Shown here piece by piece: positions 1-4,204 of a DNA stretch of 64,000 bases. Both the position numbers and the translations under genes were made by a program. Numbering within the stretch: the stretch's first letter is position 1; each line of letters begins with the position of its first letter. Origin of the DNA: an uncultured SAR86 cluster bacterium (lineage in GTDB: Bacteria; Pseudomonadota; Gammaproteobacteria; Magnimaribacterales; D2472); NCBI GenBank assembly GCA_902586925.1, contig CACIJE010000001.1:396104-460103 (forward strand), given 5' to 3'. Under the pieces are notes generated by a model. That model was given only the letters and a program-made list of their open reading frames with translations. It was not told the DNA's origin and searched no databases.

Positions 1-99
1 ATTTTCCCTCATAAATTCTTTCGTTTCATTTGCGCCTTTAATGAGTCCTAATTCAAAAATATAAGTTATTATCTTGTTTTGTTTATTTAGCTCGCTCAT
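1..99 (-). CDS. Hypothetical protein, N-terminal part, runs off the left edge
   Basis: An open frame starts with ATG at 99 on the minus strand and runs 33 codons to the window edge (begins MSELNKQNKI). It lies just beyond the outermost glmS-tail repeat and would be the next gene of the array. It is too short to recognise and has only a weak purine-rich stretch as a ribosome binding site. It may be the start of a cassette gene or a chance frame. Confidence 0.35.
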   Translation of the reverse strand, partial: MSELNKQNKIITYIFELGLIKGANETKEFMREN

Positions 100-126
100 T
101 CTTTCATTTCTAATCAATACTCGAAA

Positions 127-168
127 TTATTCCACCGTCACTGATTAAGTTTAAATAATAATTTAATT
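127..168 (-). repeat. glmS-tail repeat R1
   Basis: On the minus strand 144-127 reads TCA GTG ACG GTG GAA TAA, coding Ser-Val-Thr-Val-Glu-stop, the same as the end of glmS at 4184. The adjoining 24 bases (TTAAGTTTAAATAATAATTT on the plus strand) match the flank of repeat R7 closely. It lies just after the stop of the 65-aa gene. Confidence 0.85.
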
Positions 169-366
169 TCATTTTACAAAAGGGTCATCTTCATCTTTCA
201 ACTTTCCTGTGCCTTTCAGATAAAAGTAATATGTTAGTACACCGAACATTAAAACAAGGAAAAGGTCTCCATTTAATTTGATAAATTGATACAGAGAAAG
301 AAGTGTAAATAATAAACTTAGTATCCAAAAATGTCTGCCATATTTTGCTAAAAAATTTTTAATCAC
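169..366 (-). CDS. Small two-helix membrane protein (cassette gene)
   Basis: A 65-aa protein with a GTG start. It has two hydrophobic stretches (about residues 13-30 and 34-50) and a charged C-terminus (GKLKDEDDPFVK). I do not recognise a family. It fills the space between tail repeats R2 and R1: the start is 9 bases after the R2 tail stop and its own stop is 24 bases before R1. That one-gene-per-interval layout is shared with its neighbours and is the best argument that the frame is real. Function unknown; membrane insertion is inferred from hydrophobicity. Confidence 0.55.
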   Translation of the reverse strand: MIKNFLAKYGRHFWILSLLFTLLSLYQFIKLNGDLFLVLMFGVLTYYFYLKGTGKLKDEDDPFVK

Positions 367-375
367 TTTTTAAAA

Positions 376-419
376 CTACTCCACCGTCACTGACTTGAAT
401 AAAACAGTGATTTGATTTT
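376..419 (-). repeat. glmS-tail repeat R2
   Basis: On the minus strand 396-376 reads AAG TCA GTG ACG GTG GAG TAG, coding Lys-Ser-Val-Thr-Val-Glu-stop, identical in protein to the glmS end but different at third codon positions. The flank (397-419) carries CAGTGA, which pairs with TCACTG in the tail to give a 6-bp stem. The same arrangement is seen in R7. Confidence 0.88.
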
Positions 420-626
420 TTATTCATTATTTTTTAAAAGTTGATGTCTGTATATATAAAGACCAAACCAGACTGAAAATATAAAGATCTCAAGGGTTAC
501 CATCAAATTATAATTTTCAACAAAAAGAGGGACAATGATCATTGCCGGTATGCCAAAGAATATGCTTGATGTTGACCAAACAAATCTTTCACTTTTTTTA
601 AGATAGTTCTGTAACATTTCTTTCAT
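420..626 (-). CDS. Small two-helix membrane protein (cassette gene)
   Basis: A 68-aa protein with an ATG start. A basic N-terminus (MKEMLQNYLKK) is followed by two hydrophobic segments (about 17-36 and 40-57) and a short polar tail. No family recognised. It occupies the interval between tail repeats R3 and R2, starting about 20 bases after R3 and stopping 23 bases before R2. It resembles the 65-, 57- and 74-aa neighbours in size and topology but shows no obvious sequence identity to them. A toxin-like or phage-exclusion role is possible but unsupported. Confidence 0.55.
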   Translation of the reverse strand: MKEMLQNYLKKSERFVWSTSSIFFGIPAMIIVPLFVENYNLMVTLEIFIFSVWFGLYIYRHQLLKNNE

Positions 627-645
627 CTTAAATCATTGTTTCCTT

Positions 646-663
646 CTACTCCACCGCTACTAA
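646..663 (-). repeat. glmS-tail repeat R3 (degenerate)
   Basis: On the minus strand it reads TTA GTA GCG GTG GAG TAG, coding Leu-Val-Ala-Val-Glu-stop. It keeps the Val, the Val-Glu-stop end and the spacing of the other tails but has drifted at the Ser and Thr codons. It sits 6 bases after the stop of the nucleosidase-like gene. Confidence 0.65.
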
Positions 664-669
664 GTGTTT

Positions 670-1209
670 TTAATTAGCCACTAATTTTCTCATTTGTTTA
701 ACAAATAGTTTTTTACCTAAGGAAATGTTTTCAATCCAGTCCTCATTCGCACCAGCATCTGCATTGTCAGAGATATATTTAAAACATTTAAACTTGACAT
801 CTTCGATATAACAAATTTTCGCGATGGCGTATGCCTCCATGTCAACCAGGTCAGTTTTTAATTTTGGAGTTTGTGTAACAAAGGAGTCTCCTGTACCACA
901 ACTATATCCACCGCTTCCAAAATTTATTTCTCCAATATCATCAAACGGAGTTTGACCAATATTAAAACCTATCGGCGTAGAATCCATATCTCTTTGAAAA
1001 AATCGAGTTACTTCTACTAAACCTTTCAATTCTTTATTTAAACTACCAGCAGTTCCATAATTAATTATTAAAGATGGATTATAATCATTTATGATTTTCA
1101 ATGTTTTAATTGCAGCATTTATCTTACCAACACCTGTATAATGAATCTGGAAATCTGGTAAGTCTTTTTCATCAAGTTCCTCTTTTACGGCAACAAGAAC
1201 AAGGTTCAT
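670..1209 (-). CDS. MTA/SAH nucleosidase-like protein (phosphorylase/nucleosidase superfamily)
   Basis: A 179-aa protein with a good ribosome binding site (AAGGT) before the ATG. The fold is recognisable from GVGKINAA and NYGTAGSL near the N-terminus, and from VDMEAYAIAK and ISDNAD near the C-terminus. These match the MEA(T)xAIA nucleoside-binding motif and the catalytic Asp of 5-methylthioadenosine/S-adenosylhomocysteine nucleosidases. It is shorter than the usual 230 aa, so the mid-region is compressed. The family cleaves the glycosidic bond of MTA, SAH or related nucleosides in the cytoplasm. It lies in the glmS-tail array between R4 and R3 and so is probably an acquired cargo gene; exact substrate unknown. 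Confidence 0.75.
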   Translation of the reverse strand: MNLVLVAVKEELDEKDLPDFQIHYTGVGKINAAIKTLKIINDYNPSLIINYGTAGSLNKELKGLVEVTRFFQRDMDSTPIGFNIGQTPFDDIGEINFGSGGYSCGTGDSFVTQTPKLKTDLVDMEAYAIAKICYIEDVKFKCFKYISDNADAGANEDWIENISLGKKLFVKQMRKLVAN

Positions 1210-1257
1210 ATTATTTTACCTTCTAAAATTCTTGTATGATAAATTAACACTCTTCGG

Positions 1258-1275
1258 CTACTCCACGGTGGTTGA
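1258..1275 (-). repeat. glmS-tail repeat R4
   Basis: On the minus strand it reads TCA ACC ACC GTG GAG TAG, coding Ser-Thr-Thr-Val-Glu-stop. One codon differs in protein from the glmS end. It lies 24 bases after the stop of the 57-aa gene, the same spacing seen at R1 and R2. Confidence 0.75.
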
Positions 1276-1299
1276 GTGGTTTTGTATGTAATAGTTTTT

Positions 1300-1473
1300 C
1301 TAGTTTTCACTTTTTTTGGAAATATGAGAGTAAGTTAAAATCCACACAAGTGTGTAAAGGGGAAGAACATAATCTAATCTTACCTCTCCAAGAAATATAT
1401 CCATGGGTATTAACAATAAAACTAAAAGAATTTGAATTATTAGAAGAGTTTTAATTGAAAGATTGAGTTTCAT
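1300..1473 (-). CDS. Small two-helix membrane protein, 57 aa (missed by the ORF track)
   Basis: This frame is shorter than the ORF-track cutoff. The minus strand shows AAAGGAATAAAT before ATG at 1473, a good ribosome binding site, then 57 codons (starting MKLNLSIKTL) and a TAG at 1302-1300. Two hydrophobic segments (about 8-22 and 34-48) flank a short acidic/basic loop, and the end is polar (SKKSEN). It fills the interval between tails R5 and R4, with 29 bases before and 24 bases after the gene. The plus-strand ORF listed at 1272-1454 overlaps it and is probably a shadow. No family recognised. Confidence 0.65.
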   Translation of the reverse strand: MKLNLSIKTLLIIQILLVLLLIPMDIFLGEVRLDYVLPLYTLVWILTYSHISKKSEN

Positions 1474-1502
1474 ATTTATTCCTTTAACTGTTACTTACAA
1501 AC

Positions 1503-1520
1503 TTACTCCACCGTAACAGA
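1503..1520 (-). repeat. glmS-tail repeat R5
   Basis: On the minus strand it reads TCT GTT ACG GTG GAG TAA, coding Ser-Val-Thr-Val-Glu-stop. The codon choice differs from glmS and from the other tails, but the peptide is intact. It lies 19 bases after the stop of the 74-aa gene. Confidence 0.82.
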
Positions 1521-1539
1521 GTATCAGTAGCAACATTAA

Positions 1540-1764
1540 TCATTTAAGTTTGCTTAAAAGTTTTTTCCTTAAGAAAAAATAATATGTTCCCCATATTACT
1601 AAAAACACCCATGGTAGTGTTTGTTTTGTTGTTTGGTCTTGAAAAAAAAGTGGAACTATAAAAACTAAAAATAAAAAAAAGAAGGTAGTTAAGTTTACTG
1701 TCCAAGGGAATGACCGAGACACCAAATAATCATTTTTAACAAACTTTTTTATTGCTTCTATCAT
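1540..1764 (-). CDS. Small two-helix membrane protein (cassette gene)
   Basis: A 74-aa protein. The N-terminal 22 residues are amphipathic and basic, followed by a Phe-rich hydrophobic stretch (about 25-42), a polar loop (DQTTKQT) and a second helix (about 51-64) ending in KKLLSKLK. No family recognised. The ATG at 1764 lies only 3 bases after the R6 tail stop and overlaps, in ATGA fashion, the stop of a 34-codon upstream frame (1761-1865), so it could be translationally coupled to it. It occupies the R6-R5 interval. Confidence 0.55.
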   Translation of the reverse strand: MIEAIKKFVKNDYLVSRSFPWTVNLTTFFFLFLVFIVPLFFQDQTTKQTLPWVFLVIWGTYYFFLRKKLLSKLK

Positions 1765-1865
1765 TGTTTATTCGACGGTAACGGAGTAAGTTTAATCGGT
1801 CTTTTATTCTCCGCTATTTCTGCGGTGTTTGAAAAGTCTGAAATTTGCTCACTAAGATTGCTCAT
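1761..1865 (-). CDS. Possible 34-aa leader peptide crossing the inverted repeat and tail R6
   Basis: A minus-strand frame starts with ATG at 1865 (MSNLSEQISDF) and runs through the 22-bp inverted repeat and tail R6 in a different frame from SVTVE. It ends in TGA overlapping the ATG of the 74-aa gene. It may be a coupling leader or a chance frame; there is no homology or clear ribosome binding site to decide. Confidence 0.2.
   Translation of the reverse strand: MSNLSEQISDFSNTAEIAENKRPIKLTPLPSNKQ
1768..1785 (-). repeat. glmS-tail repeat R6
   Basis: On the minus strand it reads TCC GTT ACC GTC GAA TAA, coding Ser-Val-Thr-Val-Glu-stop. The last three codons (GTC, GAA, TAA) resemble the live glmS codons more than the other tails do. 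Its Ser codon overlaps the left inverted repeat of the 1783-3527 segment. Confidence 0.82.
1783..1804 (+). repeat. Left 22-bp inverted repeat
   Basis: Perfect reverse complement of 3506-3527. It overlaps the Ser codon of tail R6. Read on the plus strand, the preceding bases form an imperfect tail-like end (ACGGAGTAA). Confidence 0.85.
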
Positions 1866-2016
1866 TATTATCTCTATTCTACCCAATAATTAGGTGAAAG
1901 TTACACGTTTTTGTCGTATAATTAATAGTGTAAATCAAGAAATAAATTCCTTATTTCAAGTTCAAATACATACGCCAATATACCTAATTTCGGGTATGTT
2001 ATTTATGGAGAAAACT

Positions 2017-2310
2017 ATGGAACAAATCTATAGAAAAGAGTTTCCCCATGGCAGTCATTCTGTCTATGGCGAATATGGAATTAATAGAGACTTAGTTCTC
2101 AGTTCTTATCATTACGGTTCTGATGTTGAGGACTTCTGGGGTAATGATGAGTATGAATACTATCTCATTATCGAGAAAGATGATGTCCCTAAATTCCTTT
2201 TAGAGAGTCTAATCAAAGGATTCAATTCTGAGAAGAAATTTACCCTTCATGACTTAAAAGAAATGTGTGATAAAAAGGAAATCAAATATACAACAACTTC
2301 TTATGTCTAA
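2017..2310 (+). CDS. Hypothetical protein, 97 aa
   Basis: The ORF track begins at 1894, but ATG at 2017 has a ribosome binding site (GGAGA six bases upstream) and gives a 97-aa soluble protein starting MEQIYRKEF. It is acidic and aromatic-rich (DVEDFWGNDEYEYYL), with no signal peptide or membrane segment. No family recognised. The last 8 bases overlap the start of the next gene, so the two are probably co-translated. It lies inside the inverted-repeat segment and is likely accessory cargo. Confidence 0.55.
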   Translation: MEQIYRKEFPHGSHSVYGEYGINRDLVLSSYHYGSDVEDFWGNDEYEYYLIIEKDDVPKFLLESLIKGFNSEKKFTLHDLKEMCDKKEIKYTTTSYV

Positions 2311-2515
2311 TTATGAAATTAGAAATGATGATGATTTAAAACTTTGGTTTAGGATTAAATCCATTGAAAAGAAAATAGATAAACTTGGTCCGATGTACTC
2401 TAAAGGATTTGATTGGATAAAGTGGGAAAGTCTTGAAGAAGAATCAGCAATGTATGTTTCGCAATTATCTATTTATAAAAATGTTGTTCAAGAAGTACTT
2501 TCTAGATATGACTAA
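2303..2515 (+). CDS. Hypothetical protein, 70 aa
   Basis: The track start at 2267 lies inside the upstream gene. ATG at 2303 (MSNYEIRND) overlaps the upstream stop by 8 bases and is preferred. The product is a small, charged, probably helical protein with a coiled-coil-like stretch (FRIKSIEKKIDKLG) and no membrane segment. Its stop overlaps that of the convergent secreted-protein gene. Not recognised; with its partner it could be a two-gene module, but I see no toxin-antitoxin signature. Confidence 0.5.
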   Translation: MSNYEIRNDDDLKLWFRIKSIEKKIDKLGPMYSKGFDWIKWESLEEESAMYVSQLSIYKNVVQEVLSRYD

Positions 2516-2928
2516 TTATCTTTAAAAAAATATTTACAAACGACTTCAAGGGCTATTTCTGAAACACTATCTGGCGGGGGGTATTGCCACTTTTCCTCAA
2601 AATCCAAACTGTGTAATATTTCTCCTTTCCCCATATTTTCAGAGTATATATTTCCAGATAGTGGAAGTTCTCTAAAGACATTACAATCTCCTTTGTAGTA
2701 AATCATTGAGGATTTATATACTCTTGAGTCTGAGTATTCTCTGAGTACTTTATAATCAGCTAATCTCCAGTAATAAATATATCCACCCGAATTCTTAATT
2801 GAATCGGTATCAATAAAGTTATCAGTCTCGTCATTAAAACTCACAAGATCCCAATTTGCAGACATTAGAGGGTTAATGTTTATTAATATCATTAAAGATA
2901 TTATTTTTTTCATATAAACATTTTTCAT
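2512..2928 (-). CDS. Predicted secreted protein, surface-adhesin E-like
   Basis: A 138-aa protein with a signal peptide (hydrophobic ISLMILININPLMSA) and about 114 mature residues. The mature part has the pattern W-x-x-V, an acidic D-T-D-S-I, a V/I-Y-Y-W-R strand, a K-S-S...D-C centre and a late V-C-K-Y. This resembles the surface-adhesin E / bacterial secreted DUF pattern with two conserved Cys. The start at 2928 has a weak GAG upstream; ATG at 2913 is an alternative. Probably periplasmic or surface exposed. Family assignment is by eye only. Confidence 0.5.
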   Translation of the reverse strand: MKNVYMKKIISLMILININPLMSANWDLVSFNDETDNFIDTDSIKNSGGYIYYWRLADYKVLREYSDSRVYKSSMIYYKGDCNVFRELPLSGNIYSENMGKGEILHSLDFEEKWQYPPPDSVSEIALEVVCKYFFKDN

Positions 2929-2937
2929 ATCTCTATA

Positions 2938-3321
2938 TTACAACAATGGATCGGTCTTTCTGCATTGATAGTCCCAGCTTGTAACCTTATTTTTACTATC
3001 TTCACGAAAGTTATATCGGGTTATATTTACTTTTCCAGTTACAAAGTTGAACTTAATGTGATCTTCATAATCATCACCATCATTAATTGAATAAATTTCT
3101 TGTTCATCTTCTGAATAATATGTCCATCTTAATCTAGCGATTTCGATTTCTCTTTTTATTGTGTCCACATACAAAACAGATTCAACGTTAGGATCAAACT
3201 CATAATCAATACATACAAAATATTTTTTGTTATCAGAGGGTTTTGTGAGATTTGCTGTATCTTCACAACTTGTTAAGACAAACAGAAAGGATATTGCTAT
3301 AAGTATTGTTATTTTTTTCAT
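2938..3321 (-). CDS. Predicted lipoprotein
   Basis: The track starts at 3366, but ATG at 3321 gives a proper lipoprotein signal: MKKITILIAISFLFV then the lipobox LTSC, with Cys18 as the lipidated residue. The mature part (about 110 aa) is rich in acidic and aromatic residues and has two further Cys (VCIDYEF and YQCRK) that could form a disulfide. No family recognised. An AAGGAG lies about 21 bases before the ATG, too far for a normal ribosome binding site. It lies in the inverted-repeat segment, 9 bases upstream of the adhesin-E-like gene, so the two probably share a transcript. Confidence 0.55.
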   Translation of the reverse strand: MKKITILIAISFLFVLTSCEDTANLTKPSDNKKYFVCIDYEFDPNVESVLYVDTIKREIEIARLRWTYYSEDEQEIYSINDGDDYEDHIKFNFVTGKVNITRYNFREDSKNKVTSWDYQCRKTDPLL

Positions 3322-3481
3322 AAAAATATTCTGCCACAACTCCTTGTAAATGTCCTTTAAACACACATAACAGATCGCAACAAGTCATATCAACCCCTTA
3401 TGACTTCCGCTAACACGAAAAAATAGGTGAAATTTTTAGGGTTATTTTTACCGGAGTTAATTTTTAGTGATTTTTAAAACC

Positions 3482-3496
3482 CCCGCAGAATGCGGG
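3482..3496 (-). terminator. GC-rich hairpin next to the right inverted repeat
   Basis: CCCGCA-GAA-TGCGGG is a perfect 6-bp stem with a 3-base loop. On the minus strand it is followed by GGTTTTAAAAA, so it could end transcripts coming from the 3565-4142 genes. A related hairpin sits at 1811-1825, so it may instead be part of the element end. Confidence 0.45.
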
Positions 3497-3505
3497 ATTA
3501 AAATG

Positions 3506-3527
3506 AAAGACCGATTAAACTTACTCC
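3506..3527 (-). repeat. Right 22-bp inverted repeat
   Basis: Perfect reverse complement of 1783-1804. It includes the last 7 bases (GGAGTAA on the minus strand) of tail R7. The stretch TTAAACTTA here also pairs with TAAGTTTAA on the other side of the tail core. Confidence 0.85.
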
Positions 3528-3564
3528 ACAGTCACTGATTAAGTTTAAACAGTGATTTAATTTT
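3521..3564 (-). repeat. glmS-tail repeat R7
   Basis: On the minus strand 3538-3521 reads TCA GTG ACT GTG GAG TAA, coding Ser-Val-Thr-Val-Glu-stop. The flank TTAAGTTTAAACAGTGATTT closely matches that of R1 and, in part, R2, giving a shared unit of about 44 bases. TCACTG and CAGTGA form a 6-bp stem with a 12-base loop. Confidence 0.88.
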
Positions 3565-3759
3565 TTATCCATAATTGTCTGAAAAATATTTTTCTCTATC
3601 TTCTTTATTCATGCCAACTGTTTCGTTCATAAAATTGTTTCTATCTTCTCTAGATTTAAAGACCCAAATGCAAACTGTATCATGTGAATGATAAATTGCT
3701 TTTAACTCGTCATCTATTTCACAAATTTCTTTTGGTATTTCTGTTTTAATACAAATCAT
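3565..3759 (-). CDS. Hypothetical protein, 64 aa
   Basis: The track start at 3819 lies inside the upstream gene. ATG at 3759 forms an ATGA overlap with the upstream stop and gives a 64-aa soluble protein (MICIKTEIPKEI). It contains two Cys, an IYHSHDTVCIWVFKS strand-like core and an acidic C-terminus. No family recognised. It is coupled to the membrane-protein gene before it and ends 26 bases before tail R7. Confidence 0.5.
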   Translation of the reverse strand: MICIKTEIPKEICEIDDELKAIYHSHDTVCIWVFKSREDRNNFMNETVGMNKEDREKYFSDNYG

Positions 3760-4142
3760 GACACAAATCTTAACTTTCTGTGTATCAATGTAAACAAACC
3801 TGCTCCAATTATAGTCCATAGAATATCATTCCAATCGAAGACACCTCTTCCAGGTGTAAAAATTGTAATGAACTCATTGGCAATTAATCCTGAAATGGAG
3901 ATTCCTACTGACCAATAGAGTCGATTTTTAAATAAAGATGAATTAGGTTTGGATACTTCTGGAATCACTACATATAACAGAGCAGGCAACCCAATTCCTG
4001 GTAAGAAATTTGGAGCAACCCCAAGAAGATAAATTATTATTCCGTTAGCGCCATCATAATTTGGTCTTATGTAATCCTGGACTATAGAAAAAAGCAAAAA
4101 ACAAATAGCAAAAATAATGTAATAAATAAACTTTCTATTCAT
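3756..4142 (-). CDS. VanZ-like membrane protein
   Basis: A 128-aa protein from ATG at 4142 (MNRKFIYYII); the track uses an upstream TTG at 4172. Four hydrophobic segments are visible, and the C-terminal motif FTPGRGVFDWNDILWTIIG resembles the R-x-F-D-x-x-D-I-L-x-N-x-x-G signature of VanZ-family proteins, whose function is mostly unknown outside glycopeptide resistance. It is the first gene after glmS, 41 bases from the glmS stop, and is coupled to the 64-aa gene. As the cassette nearest glmS it would be the most recent arrival if insertion occurs at the glmS end. Confidence 0.5.
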   Translation of the reverse strand: MNRKFIYYIIFAICFLLFSIVQDYIRPNYDGANGIIIYLLGVAPNFLPGIGLPALLYVVIPEVSKPNSSLFKNRLYWSVGISISGLIANEFITIFTPGRGVFDWNDILWTIIGAGLFTLIHRKLRFVS

Positions 4143-4183
4143 TTTGTTTGTTTCAATTATTTGCTCAACCAAGAAATATTTCT

Positions 4184-4204
4184 TTATTCAACAGTGACTG
4201 ACTT
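4184..4204 (-). repeat. Live glmS 3-prime end, parent of tails R1-R7
   Basis: The last codons of glmS read AAG TCA GTC ACT GTT GAA TAA (Lys-Ser-Val-Thr-Val-Glu-stop). Tails R1, R2, R5, R6 and R7 code the same Ser-Val-Thr-Val-Glu-stop but differ at third positions. The end of glmS is the established target of Tn7-family elements (attTn7). Confidence 0.85.

Larger units (their letters stand above)
1783..3527. mobile_element. 1.75-kb segment bounded by 22-bp perfect inverted repeats
   Basis: The left end (1783-1804) begins GGAGTAAGTTTAATCGGTCT. The right end (3506-3527) is its exact reverse complement over 22 bases. Just inside each end is a related GC-rich hairpin: CCGCTATTTCTGCGG at 1811-1825 and CCCGCAGAATGCGGG at 3482-3496, again in inverted relation. 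The outer edge of each repeat includes the GGAGTAA found at the end of many glmS tails. Inside are two plus-strand and two minus-strand genes meeting tail to tail. No transposase or recombinase is inside, so it would be non-autonomous or an invertible cassette. Confidence 0.65.

Noticed and set aside
1272-1454. Plus-strand ORF of 60 aa in the glmS-tail array
   Set aside because: It overlaps the better-supported 57-aa minus-strand gene with a good ribosome binding site, and starts within tail R4. Composition looks like a shadow frame.
127-4183. The tails read as a Tn7 insertion scar or a CRISPR-like array
   Set aside because: Tn7 inserts beyond the glmS stop and leaves 5-bp duplications, not copies of coding tails. 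CRISPR repeats are evenly spaced with short spacers, whereas these intervals are 245 to 1753 bases and contain genes.
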